A program made the translations under genes and the position numbers. This document shows, one piece after another, positions 1 through 7,109 of a stretch of DNA of 64,000 nucleotides. The notes beneath the pieces are model-generated. The model saw only the letters and a program-made list of their open reading frames with translations, was not told the origin of the DNA and searched no databases. Every line of letters begins with the position of its first letter. Within the stretch, counting starts at the first letter, position 1. Source of the stretch: Actinomycetota bacterium (GTDB lineage: Bacteria > Actinomycetota > Thermoleophilia > BMS3ABIN01); assembly GCA_023382335.1 (NCBI GenBank), contig JAMCPM010000007.1, positions 26,388 through 90,387 of the forward strand. Reading direction: 5' to 3'.

Positions 1-223
1 GATCGAAATAGAAAGAGGTGGTCATCGCCACGTCGTTACGGCCGTCACTGTTCAGGTCGCCGATCGCGACCGCCTCAGGCCATGAACCGACGGGGAAGGT
101 TTGATAGGGAAAGAAGATATCGGCGCCGCTGTCAGCGGCCGAAGCAGGCCAGAGGAAAAAGGGCAGGAAAAGGACAGAGACCGAGATGAGCGCGATGGTT
201 GAGGCTTTGATGCCGCCAGACAT
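1..223 (-). CDS. Secreted FG-GAP/VCBS-repeat protein, N-terminal part
   Basis: This minus-strand gene runs off the left edge, so only 74 codons are present. The start at 223 is preceded by a GAGGGGGG ribosome binding site. The product opens with a Sec signal peptide: a hydrophobic stretch (IALISVSVLFLPFFLW) followed by PASAAD, with likely cleavage after ASA. The mature part begins an FG-GAP/VCBS-type blade, VGSWPEAVAIGDLNSDG, whose D-x-N-x-DG loop is the usual calcium-binding loop of integrin-like beta-propellers. The family is extracellular or surface-attached and usually has several such blades, which would lie outside the window. Substrate and partner are unknown. Confidence 0.75.
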   Translation of the reverse strand, partial: MSGGIKASTIALISVSVLFLPFFLWPASAADSGADIFFPYQTFPVGSWPEAVAIGDLNSDGRNDVAMTTSFYFD

Positions 224-327
224 GATCCCCCCTCTTTTTTTCAGAGGATATCCGCCAGGAAATTAAACGCGGCTAATTATATTACAAACATAATATTGCG
301 TCAAAAACGGAACCGTGCGTTATCGCT

Positions 328-600
328 TTATCCCCCCGCCACCGCCGGCACGATGCTGACCTCGGCGCCGTCGGCGACCTCGGTGTCGAGGCCTGACGCG
401 AAGCGGATGTCGTCGCCGTTGACGTAAATGTTGATGAAACGCCGCACTTCGCCCTCGTCGAGCAGCCGCTCGGCCATGCCCGGGTGCCGGTTCTCCAGTT
501 CCATGATGATTTCACCGATGGTGCCGGCGTCCATTTCTACCATTCCCTCACCGCTGGTCAACTGCCGCAGCTGCGAAGGGATTCTCACCTTTACGCTCAT
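328..600 (-). CDS. MoaD/ThiS-family ubiquitin-like sulfur carrier protein
   Basis: A 90-residue beta-grasp protein that ends in the Gly-Gly (VAGG) needed for C-terminal adenylation and thiocarboxylation. Family members carry sulfide as a thiocarboxylate for molybdopterin, thiamine, cysteine (CysO) or homocysteine synthesis. Its start codon overlaps the stop of the upstream threonine-synthase-like gene by 4 nt (ATGA), so the two are translationally coupled, and both lie behind a SAM-I riboswitch. No molybdopterin or thiamine gene is nearby. The context therefore favours a role in sulfur amino acid synthesis with its neighbour. That role is inferred; family membership is secure. Confidence 0.88.
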   Translation of the reverse strand: MSVKVRIPSQLRQLTSGEGMVEMDAGTIGEIIMELENRHPGMAERLLDEGEVRRFINIYVNGDDIRFASGLDTEVADGAEVSIVPAVAGG

Positions 601-1844
601 CTGTTAGCTCCTTTCACAATGTCCCCGAGCACTTCGTCCTCGAACTGGGAGAAGACCGGGTCGATCTCGTAAGTGCTGATGGTGTCTGCCACGGCGTCGA
701 GCGTCTTCAGGCCGTCGCCGGTGATGTAGAGCACGGTCTCGTCGTCGCGGTAGATCTTGCCGGACGCCGCCAGCTTGGCGAGCACCGCCGTGGTGACGCC
801 GCCGGCGGTCTCGGTGAAGATGCCGGTGGTCTCCGCCAGCAGCTTGATGCCGTCGACGATCTCCTGCTCGGTGACGCTCTCGATGGCGCCGCCGGTCTGG
901 CGCACGACTTCCAGCGCGAAGATGCCGTCAGCCGGATTGCCGATCGCCAGCGATTTGGCGATGGTGTCGGGCTTGACCGGCTTCACATGCTCGGAGCCCT
1001 CGGCGAAAGCCGCCGCCACCGGGCCGCAGCCCTCGGCCTGGGCGCCGAATACCGCCGGCGCCTTCCTGCGGATGAGACCGACCTCGCCCAGCTCCCAGAA
1101 TCCCTTGTGGATCTTGGTCAGCAGCGAGCCCGAAGCCACCGGGGTGACGACCTTGTCGGGAGCGCGCCAGCCCAGCTGCTCGGCGGTCTCGAAGGCTAGC
1201 GTCTTGGAGCCCTCCGCATAATAGGGCCGCACGTTGACGTTGACGAACGCCCATTTCTTCTCCGAGGCGATCTCGGTGCAGAGGCGGTTGACGTCATCGT
1301 AGTTTCCGCGTACCTTGACCACGTTGACGCCGTAGATGGCGGTGGCGATGATCTTTTGTATCTCGAGATTGGCCGGCACGAAGACATAAGCCTCGGTTCC
1401 GGAAGCAGCCGCGTGGGCGGCGACGCTGTTGGCGAGGTTGCCGGTGGAGGCGCAGGCAACGACTTCGAAGCCCATCTCCAGTGCGCGCTGCAGGGCCACG
1501 GAAACGACCCGGTCCTTGAAGGAGTGGGTGGGGTTGGCGGTGTCGTTCTTGACCCAGAGCTTCCTGAGCCCGAGTTCCGCGGCGAGGCGGTCAGCCTTGA
1601 TCAGCGGCGTATAGCCCGCCTGCAGATCGACGACCGGTTTGCTGTTGACGGGAAGGAAATCAGAGTAGCGCCACAGCGATGGCGGACCCAGGGCGATGCG
1701 CTCCTTGGTGGCCCGCCTGCGAATCTTCTCATAATCATATGAGACCTCGAGCGGCCCGAAGCAGAAGTCGCAGACGAACAGCGCTTCCAGCGGATAGGTG
1801 CGCCCGCATTCTTTACATTTCAGATGTTCGGCGGTGGTGGCCAA
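597..1844 (-). CDS. thrC: Threonine synthase family PLP enzyme (fold type II)
   Basis: A 415-residue enzyme. It has an N-terminal zinc ribbon (Cys10, Cys13, Cys25, Cys28) followed by the PLP-dependent beta-family fold. The Schiff-base lysine is Lys110 in HSFKDR, and a phosphate-binding ASTGNLANS loop follows. The family converts O-phosphohomoserine to threonine. The gene is the first of a two-gene operon with a MoaD/ThiS carrier (4-nt overlap) and is preceded by a SAM-I riboswitch with an intrinsic terminator, so it should be switched off when S-adenosylmethionine is high. That control is expected for methionine genes and is odd for a pure threonine enzyme. Use of a thiocarboxylate donor to make homocysteine is an alternative. 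Ordinary threonine synthase activity cannot be excluded. Confidence 0.88.
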   Translation of the reverse strand: MATTAEHLKCKECGRTYPLEALFVCDFCFGPLEVSYDYEKIRRRATKERIALGPPSLWRYSDFLPVNSKPVVDLQAGYTPLIKADRLAAELGLRKLWVKNDTANPTHSFKDRVVSVALQRALEMGFEVVACASTGNLANSVAAHAAASGTEAYVFVPANLEIQKIIATAIYGVNVVKVRGNYDDVNRLCTEIASEKKWAFVNVNVRPYYAEGSKTLAFETAEQLGWRAPDKVVTPVASGSLLTKIHKGFWELGEVGLIRRKAPAVFGAQAEGCGPVAAAFAEGSEHVKPVKPDTIAKSLAIGNPADGIFALEVVRQTGGAIESVTEQEIVDGIKLLAETTGIFTETAGGVTTAVLAKLAASGKIYRDDETVLYITGDGLKTLDAVADTISTYEIDPVFSQFEDEVLGDIVKGANR

Positions 1845-1944
1845 ACCATGCTCCTTGTCTGGCGCCGTCGCATCCTTGAGTCCATGGGGGAAGATGCCGC
1901 GCCGGCGGGAATTTCTTGCCGGCTTCGATTCGTGCGGGGGAACG

Positions 1945-1974
1945 AAAAAAACCTCCGCACGATGTGGCAGAGGC
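1945..1974 (-). terminator. Intrinsic terminator of the SAM riboswitch leader
   Basis: On the minus strand a stem of CCTCTGC paired with GCGGAGG (one G-T wobble) is followed directly by seven T residues. The loop and 5' stem contain CCACATC (top strand 1961-1967), which is perfectly complementary to GATGTGG at the 3' side of the aptamer P1 helix. Terminator and antiterminator are therefore mutually exclusive. A further pairing of CGTGCGG with CCGCACG just downstream (1930-1936) may also compete. Confidence 0.85.
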
Positions 1975-2005
1975 TTGCGTAAGTACTACTGAGCCTATCT
2001 ATCAC

Positions 2006-2128
2006 CACATCTTCCAGACCTATATGGTCTGCAGGAGTTGGCACCTTGCTGGCACTGGATTCCTTTGGGAATCGTGCCGCAGGTTGCCGAGGCTTCAAAG
2101 GGCCAGTCCCTCCACCTCTCGGGATGCG
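2006..2128 (-). promoter_or_regulatory. SAM-I (S-box) riboswitch aptamer
   Basis: Read on the minus strand, the leader shows the conserved S-box core in order: GAGAGGTGGAGGGACTGGCC, then TTTGAAGCCTCGGCAACC, then AAGGTGCCAACTCCTGCAGA. The P1 helix is CGCATC at 2123-2128 paired with GATGTG at 2006-2011, with one wobble. S-adenosylmethionine binding stabilises P1. Here that would hide GATGTGG and let the downstream terminator form, turning off the threonine-synthase/MoaD operon. The core is close enough to consensus that identification is near certain. Confidence 0.96.
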
Positions 2129-2158
2129 AAAAACGCGTTCCTGGTTATAGCCTTAGGA

Positions 2159-2187
2159 GTCTAACAAGCGGGGAAGGCCTGTGTCAA
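2159..2187 (-). promoter_or_regulatory. Sigma-70-type promoter for the SAM riboswitch operon
   Basis: The minus strand has a consensus -35 TTGACA (2182-2187), a 17-nt spacer and a -10 TTAGAC (2159-2164). Transcription would start about 2150, some 20 nt before the aptamer. The -35 sits inside a repeat copy shared with 5490-5545. Confidence 0.65.
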
Positions 2188-2237
2188 GAAGCCGTTGGGA
2201 TAGGAGATAGGGGGTGAAAATCTGTCACCCCACCCCG
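2184..2237 (+). repeat. Dispersed repeat copy 1
   Basis: A stretch of about 50 nt resembles 5490-5545. Both contain TCAAGAAGCCGT, GGGATAGGAGATAG, then a short purine run and GTCACCC. Copy 2 has in addition an inverted copy of the GGGATAGGAGATAG arm, which makes a long hairpin. The two copies bracket the region holding the paralogous genes at 2326 and 4879. Confidence 0.6.
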
Positions 2238-2244
2238 AGATTAT

Positions 2245-2275
2245 TTGACAACTCGGGAGCCGCTGTCAATATAAT
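2245..2275 (+). promoter_or_regulatory. Putative promoter for the gene at 2326
   Basis: TTGACA at 2245-2250 and TATAAT at 2270-2275 are both perfect consensus hexamers, but the spacer is 19 nt, slightly long. They lie about 50 nt before the GTG start and its GGAGAGGAG ribosome binding site. Confidence 0.55.
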
Positions 2276-2325
2276 AACTTCAGTTTTCCTTGCCCAAGTG
2301 AATCGCTAGCGGGAGAGGAGCATCT

Positions 2326-2991
2326 GTGCTTCGAGATTTGCTGCGCAGGATGAAGAGACATTTTCAACGTATCATCATTTCCACAGTAGCCCTTGCGGCA
2401 CTCATCACATTGGGCATTCTAGTTGCCCACTACAATGTGACTGGCGCTACCGGCAGCGGCGCGACGCCTGCTGACAGCCCTATCGATTCTAATGCAGCAG
2501 GGCCAGGTAATTGTGTGGAGTATCCCTCACTTGTTGGCACCGAGGATCACGCTGACGGTAGCAAGACCTACTTTTATGAACTCGACGGTAATCTTCTTCC
2601 AGAAACGGTTGGACCGGGACAGCCAGAGCCCCACCCGTGTAAGACCAACGTTACAAATTGCGCACCGGCGGCTACGTATCGTATTGATGGCGGCGAGGAA
2701 CGTGAGCTTGGAGACTGCGTCATGCTGCTGACTGGGATAGGGATTCCTCCAAATATTTCTCTCCAAAAGGGGGAACAGGTCGAAATCCACATGATGAACC
2801 GCTCGTACTCGGCTCCTGTGAGCTCCGAGCCCTCGGTCCTAGACCGAGCCGGCCAAAGTGACGACGGTGCGACCTCGACATTTGTGGCTAACAGCAGCGG
2901 AACGGCGCTAATAACGGTTCGTGGCGGTTGCATCGAGGATCCAAACAATACCAACGGCACGTGCCTAGTTCTTCAGATCTCGGTGCCGTAA
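2326..2991 (+). CDS. Membrane-anchored exported protein, unknown function (paralogue of 4879)
   Basis: A 221-residue protein starting at GTG behind a GGAGAGGAG site. An N-terminal hydrophobic segment (IIISTVALAALITLGILVAH, about residues 18-37) acts as signal anchor, followed by a Ser/Thr/Gly-rich linker. The C-terminal 110 residues match the lipoprotein at 4879 closely. They share four cysteines, the QxEIHM strand, a VLD...G.SD.GATSTFVA block and an EDPNN..NGTCLVLQ ending. The pattern (a hydrophobic strand, a TSTFVA strand, a final strand) suggests a small Ig-like beta domain with two disulfides outside the membrane. No known family was recognised. The two genes are probably an ancestral duplication. 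Confidence 0.75.
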   Translation: MLRDLLRRMKRHFQRIIISTVALAALITLGILVAHYNVTGATGSGATPADSPIDSNAAGPGNCVEYPSLVGTEDHADGSKTYFYELDGNLLPETVGPGQPEPHPCKTNVTNCAPAATYRIDGGEERELGDCVMLLTGIGIPPNISLQKGEQVEIHMMNRSYSAPVSSEPSVLDRAGQSDDGATSTFVANSSGTALITVRGGCIEDPNNTNGTCLVLQISVP

Positions 2992-3010
2992 ATCCAAGAA
3001 TCACTCTTAG

Positions 3011-3268
3011 CAAGGTGTCCAGAAAACCCGGACCAGATCAGCTCGCCTGGAAGCTAACAAAGCATGGGATCAAGACAATGAGAAGCCTGACCCAGCTTTG
3101 TTTACTCGGGAGATTCTTCCGTTAATTAAGGACGTACCACTTAGAAAACTCCAGTGGGCGACCGGTCTTTCCATCAGGTATTGTGCTTTTATTAGGCGGG
3201 GGCTTAAGGTGCCGCATCCGAGGCATTAGGAGAAGTTTCGCAATTTGGAGGTCCCATCTAATTCATAA
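3011..3268 (+). pseudogene. Decayed C-terminal helix-turn-helix fragment of a mobile-element-type protein
   Basis: An uninterrupted frame from 3011 reads about 72 codons to an internal TAG at 3227 and then 13 more codons to TAA at 3266. No start codon or ribosome binding site is visible. The translation has the layout (N..AWD...P..FTREILPLIKDVPLRKL....GLSIRYCAFIRRGLKVPHPRH) that I recall from the C-terminal HTH of transposon- or HNH-linked proteins in actinobacteria, where PHPRHW is typical. Here the W codon is the TAG stop. I read it as a relic of a lost mobile element. Family assignment is from memory of the motif and is moderate. Confidence 0.45.
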
Positions 3269-3274
3269 AGATGT

Positions 3275-4324
3275 TCAGTCCGCTAACGCCATGCAGGTTA
3301 CATTCGTGTTTGACGGGATCCCTGAATTGACCTCATTCCATTTGTTGCCGGCATCTGTCGACTTGAAGATGCCTTTGTTGGTTCCGGCATAGACCGTCCC
3401 ATCACTGCCAAAATTCGGAGAGACTACAATTGTTGACACGTTGGAATTCGGCGCCAGCCCGTCGTCAGATATGAGCCAGCTGGTTCCGCCGTCGGCTGAT
3501 TCGTAAATGGTTTCAAAGTACCCCCCGGGATAGCCTTCTGTCCCGGCGAACAAAGTTTTATCGGCGGCAAATTCAGGCGAGATTGCCAGACTCTTTGTGA
3601 AAGTGTTTCTTGGTGAAATTGTGATCGGCTGGCTCCAGGTGCTGCCAGCGTCTGTCGACTCAGAAAACTCGCTGCCGGGAACGTCGGGCCTATTCATCTT
3701 CTCGATCGTATTCAACTTCTGGATCGAGATGAAAACGATTCTGTCCCCAGCAAAGCTCGGCGATACGGCAATTGAAAAGATATTCTCGGGCTGGCTGGAC
3801 GGCGGCTGGTATATCTTTGTGTTGACCCAGCTGAGGCCGCCGTCTGATGATCTGTAGACGCCGAAAGCTGTGCCGAGAAAGACCGTCCGGTCGCTTACGA
3901 AGGCAGGCGAGAATGATATCGAACTGACCGGGATGTTGTTAAATACGTTATTGCTACCGCTCCAATTGCTTCCCCCGTCAGTTGATTTGAAGACATCTCC
4001 TTCTATTATCTGTAAGAAGCCGGTATGAGGTGCTGCCACTGAGTTATCAGCGGTGCTGGTGTCCTTAGTTGATGGGGAGGAATCATCTGGTCCTGTAGCG
4101 CCGGCATTATATGGTCCTTCAGCGCTGGCAAATACTGTGTGATCATTGACGAAATCCGGCGAGACGGCGACCGTGCCCACGGATTCATAGCTGACGCCTG
4201 TGTTAACTGCCGTCCAGTTGCTGCCGCCAGACGTCGACTTGAAAACGCCGCCACCTCTGCTGCCGGCAAAAACTGTTCCATCGCTTGCAAAACCAGGAGA
4301 AACCGCCAGCGACGAAATATTCAT
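3275..4324 (-). CDS. BNR/sortilin-type beta-propeller protein (main frame of a frameshifted lipoprotein gene)
   Basis: The frame encodes 349 residues with six recurring units of the type TVFAG...GGVFKST.GGSNW. Each has an Asp-box-like S.DGG..W turn, as in BNR/glycosyl-hydrolase-like propellers of extracellular proteins. The first ATG (4324) has no ribosome binding site and lies after a blade: reading the same frame upstream gives another complete blade (SGTIFAG, GGGVYKS, DGGVSW). That makes seven blades, the usual number. The signal sequence lies further upstream in a different frame. The gene is therefore either frameshifted or affected by a sequence error, and the ATG at 4324 is not the true start. 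Ligand or enzymatic activity is unknown. Confidence 0.75.
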   Translation of the reverse strand: MNISSLAVSPGFASDGTVFAGSRGGGVFKSTSGGSNWTAVNTGVSYESVGTVAVSPDFVNDHTVFASAEGPYNAGATGPDDSSPSTKDTSTADNSVAAPHTGFLQIIEGDVFKSTDGGSNWSGSNNVFNNIPVSSISFSPAFVSDRTVFLGTAFGVYRSSDGGLSWVNTKIYQPPSSQPENIFSIAVSPSFAGDRIVFISIQKLNTIEKMNRPDVPGSEFSESTDAGSTWSQPITISPRNTFTKSLAISPEFAADKTLFAGTEGYPGGYFETIYESADGGTSWLISDDGLAPNSNVSTIVVSPNFGSDGTVYAGTNKGIFKSTDAGNKWNEVNSGIPSNTNVTCMALAD

Positions 4325-4538
4325 ATTCGCGAGCCCGCTGCTCGACGAGGTCCAGCTGACGCCGCCGTCGACCGATTTGTAAACACCGCCACCATCAGTG
4401 CCGGCGAATATTGTTCCGGAAAACCCCGCTGTTGTAGCCGGGGGTTTCCCCGCAGCCGGCGGTCAGGAATAAGACCAGTGAAAAAAAGATCGTCAGGAAT
4501 ATTGCCACGTGCCTGAGTATCCGACATTTCTTCAACAA
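4325..4538 (-). pseudogene. Out-of-frame 5' part of the BNR-propeller lipoprotein gene
   Basis: A GGGAGGAAG site precedes two in-frame TTG codons (4536-4538 and 4533-4535). They open a frame reading LKKCRILRHV, then a hydrophobic stretch (AIFLTIFFSLVLFL), then TAGC, a lipobox with the Cys codon at 4452-4454. Between 4420 and 4451 the sensible frame moves by one base into that of the propeller. This stretch is full of homopolymers (AAAA, CCCC, GGGGG, CCCC). Removing one base, for instance in CCCC at 4424-4427, joins lipobox and first blade without a gap. It is either a real mutation or a sequencing error. Confidence 0.65.
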
Positions 4539-4878
4539 TATCTTCCTCCCGCAGATTGAAAAGATGCCTCTAAAATACTATACGCACGAAGTCATAATTT
4601 ATCACAGTGAAACTATATACGGGGTAAAGAACAGTTCATAACGCCGACTGGCCGATTCAGAATGACCTGGTTCGAATAAGTGCCGATTACGCCCACCAAA
4701 TTTTGATCCTGATAAATGGCTTGGCTAAGCCATTTATTTATGCCAATATCGCAAACACCATAGGGGCTTCGAACTTTTTCGCTCGGTTTCGATCGTATTA
4801 GTTGCCAATGATGTGATACTTACGCATTCGTTATCGTATATATATATTCAAGAGTAGCCCAAATGAACGCTAGCGAGG
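4539..4878. other. AT-rich intergenic region with one inverted repeat
   Basis: There is no gene in this 340-nt divergent spacer, which must hold the promoters of the propeller lipoprotein (minus) and the lipoprotein at 4879 (plus). The only clear structure is a perfect 11-bp inverted repeat at 4712-4737 (ATAAATGGCTT, loop GGCT, AAGCCATTTAT). It is terminator-like in shape but without a clean T-tract. A TATATATATA run at about 4840-4850 could serve as a -10 region for the downstream gene. Confidence 0.5.
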
Positions 4879-4896
4879 ATGAGAGTGGAACCACCA

Positions 4897-5412
4897 ATGC
4901 GTAGATCACGCTTGTTGCCAATAGTAGCCGTCGTTATTATGGCATCTTTGCTGCTCGCGAGCTGCTCAGCTTCGCCCACATCTGAATCGCGCCCGTGGTG
5001 GCAACCATCGAAGGACACAACTGCGCAGGTCTTCACAGTAGGTACGCTAGTTATCACAACAGATCCTAATGCCCCTTCCTCTAGTTGCGGACCACCGGAA
5101 GTTTTGTATCGCATTAATAGCGGCGCCGTAGATTCGTTTGGAAACTGCCTCTGGAGTCCCTCTGCAAACTCTGCTCCGAACGTTACTCTCCAAACCGGGG
5201 ATCAGCTCGAAATCCACATGGAGGGCCCCTCGCCTCCCTCTAGTTCCAATCCCGCGGTCCTGGACCTGTCGGGGCGGAGTGACAATGGAGCGACTTCGAC
5301 ATTTGTTGCTAAAAGCAGCGGTACGGCAGCGATAACGGTTCGAAGCGCATGTCGCGAGGATCCAAATAATGACAACGGAACGTGTCTGGTTCTTCAGGTA
5401 ACGGTGTCGTGA
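4897..5412 (+). CDS. Lipoprotein, unknown function (paralogue of 2326)
   Basis: From the ATG at 4897 the product is 171 residues. An in-frame ATG at 4879 has its GAGG too close to be a good site. A basic start (MRRSRLL) and hydrophobic core lead to LLLASC, a lipobox, so the protein is lipid-anchored outside the membrane. The mature part aligns with the C-terminal 110 residues of the gene at 2326, with four shared cysteines, QLEIHM, GATSTFVA and NGTCLVLQ. It lacks that protein's long linker. The likely fold is a disulfide-stabilised beta sandwich. No known family was recognised. A long hairpin at 5474-5517 follows and may terminate it. Confidence 0.75.
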   Translation: MRRSRLLPIVAVVIMASLLLASCSASPTSESRPWWQPSKDTTAQVFTVGTLVITTDPNAPSSSCGPPEVLYRINSGAVDSFGNCLWSPSANSAPNVTLQTGDQLEIHMEGPSPPSSSNPAVLDLSGRSDNGATSTFVAKSSGTAAITVRSACREDPNNDNGTCLVLQVTVS

Positions 5413-5467
5413 ATCAGGGATCCTGACCTGTAGGATTTCTCATCTTTCACCATAAGGGTGCACTTTT

Positions 5468-5545
5468 GCGGGCCCCTATCTCCTATCCCGTCAAGAAGCC
5501 GTGGGGATAGGAGATAGAGGCCGGAAAAATGTCACCCGACGCACG
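5468..5545 (+). repeat. Dispersed repeat copy 2 with long hairpin (possible bidirectional terminator)
   Basis: Between convergent genes lies CCCTATCTCCTATCCC, 13 nt of loop, and GGGGATAGGAGATAGAGG, a near-perfect stem of about 16 bp. The loop plus the right arm (from TCAAGAAGCCGT to GTCACCC) repeats the sequence at 2184-2237. It may act as terminator for both flanking genes, but its recurrence suggests a small mobile repeat. Confidence 0.6.
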
Positions 5546-5605
5546 ATGACCGACTATGGCGCGAGCCAGAAAAGGCAGCTTGCCGGTGCGGCCGCATACC
5601 GAAAG

Positions 5606-6301
5606 TCACGGTGTGGGACCCTGCATTCCTAAGGCGAACCCCCCTGCCGCGGCGCTTTCACCTGAACAGCTACCGTTTGTGCCTTCGGAGGCCCACAATA
5701 ATGGAACATCGTTTTCATCGACTGCGATGGTCATTTTTGACCCATTGGAATCAGTAAATTCCAGAAATTTCGCAGCGCGTATTTTGTCGTCTGCAGCCTG
5801 ATTATGTGCGCTAAAACTGAGTTTGGGGCGATCTTTCGTAGGAGGTTGGGCCATGAATTCATCATATGTCAGCACGGTCAGGTCAGCAGCGTTCTCCGCG
5901 GACTCCATTGAGCGCAATATTTTTTGTGGACTACAAGGCCCGCCGGAAGCAAGCTCCTCGTTAGATGGCCCCCCGGGGATGCCTGGCCCCGGGCCGGGCT
6001 CAAGCGTCTGGACGTAAGTGCAATTGGAGGGATCTACCAGGTTGGTCGTTCCGTGTGTGTTTCCAGACGTGTGAAAGCTAGCTGTGCATTTACCGTCTGG
6101 GTCACGGGTGCCCTGGATCGTTTCGGTCGTTTTGGCCGTGATGGTGTCCGAGTGGTCCTCTGGTGGAATAAGCCACTGGTGGTCAGTTGAGGTGTTTGAC
6201 TGCTGCTGGTCTGATGCTTTTGCCAGGCCAATGTAGCCGACCCAGCCAAGAGCGGCGGCAATTGTTACAATCGATAAACCTATCAAGCCTTTTTTCAACA
6301 T
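5606..6301 (-). CDS. Exported protein of unknown function
   Basis: A 231-residue product with a good ribosome binding site (GAGGGAGG) 6 nt before the ATG. The N-terminus has two lysines and a hydrophobic segment (LIGLSIVTIAAALGWVGYIG), a signal peptide or anchor. Then come a hydrophilic Thr/Asp-rich stretch with a Cys pair (about residues 76 and 94), a PGPGPGIPGGP linker (about 101-112), and a C-terminal domain of about 110 residues with charged helices and strands (FLEFTDSNGSKMTIAVDENDVPLLW). This last part resembles small secreted domains that read out a value (strand-turn-strand), but no family was recognised. A promoter with TTGACA lies just upstream. Confidence 0.7.
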   Translation of the reverse strand: MLKKGLIGLSIVTIAAALGWVGYIGLAKASDQQQSNTSTDHQWLIPPEDHSDTITAKTTETIQGTRDPDGKCTASFHTSGNTHGTTNLVDPSNCTYVQTLEPGPGPGIPGGPSNEELASGGPCSPQKILRSMESAENAADLTVLTYDEFMAQPPTKDRPKLSFSAHNQAADDKIRAAKFLEFTDSNGSKMTIAVDENDVPLLWASEGTNGSCSGESAAAGGFALGMQGPTP

Positions 6302-6357
6302 GACGATCCTCCCTCAGGCATGATTCAAAACCAACAGGTATTAGGGATACACAAATG

Positions 6358-6386
6358 TTTATCCTATATATACGTATTTATGTCAA
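6358..6386 (-). promoter_or_regulatory. Putative promoter of the exported protein gene at 5606-6301
   Basis: On the minus strand TTGACA (6381-6386) is followed after 17 nt by GATAAA (6358-6363). It lies about 55 nt upstream of the ATG at 6301 in a strongly AT-rich stretch. The rest of 6302-6571 holds no gene and no other clear signal. Confidence 0.5.
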
Positions 6387-6571
6387 CCATATAGGTTGGA
6401 TTAAGAGTTAAATATTCATAAAGAATTATGAAGAAGAGGGAATAACCGATTATGGGAAATTTGTTACAAAAGTCACAGAGGGTGACACTTTTTGCCGGGA
6501 CTGCAAACGACGGCCCTTCTTCCTCTGCGGTTTAGCTATGCCCTAAGTGCCAATCTGCTCTAGCCAGTGCC

Positions 6572-7078
6572 CTAAGCACCACCACATTGATGCTGTGAGT
6601 CGGGAGCTTCCCAGGTTTCGCCAGTCCTCAGGTTCGTGGCATCGTAAACTTTGCCACGATTATCTCCGGGCGGACAGTTGGACGGAATCGAAACCAAAAG
6701 AAGTTTAACCGCATCACCAATCTGCCAGTCCTGCACGGTTGCATCCATATTGTAAGAAACCTGATAGCCTCCATTTGCATAATTGACTGCCACGCCGCTA
6801 TCTGGTTGGCCAACCAATCTGCTGCCAATTGAAACAATCGAAGTGATCGAAGATTCACCAACGGCCGTCGGCAGGGGGTCGTTCTCCCCGGCCCGCGCTG
6901 ATTGGTTCGATGGTGGGGACTGCGTGCTGGGGCCACTATTAGAAGGAGGCTTTGTTGGAGTCGTTTTCTCGACCGTTACCGTATTTGTTTGAGTGACAGT
7001 CTGAACTGCAGCATTGTCCCCACAACCCACCATCAATAGGAGCGACAGACCAAAGAGTGAAACGTATAACATCTTCAT
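6572..7078 (-). CDS. Lipoprotein of unknown function
   Basis: A 168-residue product with GGAGG before the ATG. The signal sequence LFGLSLLLMVGCGD contains the lipobox MVGC. It is followed by a low-complexity Thr/Val then Pro/Ser/Asn linker (about residues 25-67), typical of a spacer to the cell wall. The C-terminal half is a compact domain (VGESSITSIVSIGS to TWEAPDSQHQCGG) with two cysteines, which could pair. No family was recognised. It sits just downstream of the giant Ig-repeat protein on the same strand, 31 nt after its stop-side end, but nothing ties their functions. Confidence 0.7.
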   Translation of the reverse strand: MKMLYVSLFGLSLLLMVGCGDNAAVQTVTQTNTVTVEKTTPTKPPSNSGPSTQSPPSNQSARAGENDPLPTAVGESSITSIVSIGSRLVGQPDSGVAVNYANGGYQVSYNMDATVQDWQIGDAVKLLLVSIPSNCPPGDNRGKVYDATNLRTGETWEAPDSQHQCGGA

Positions 7079-7109
7079 TCTTTAAACCTCCGCTTTCCGC
7101 GGACTCCGC

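Noticed and set aside
1820..2098. Minus-strand 92-codon frame in the thrC leader
   Set aside because: It covers the SAM-I aptamer and terminator; the conserved RNA structure explains this sequence.
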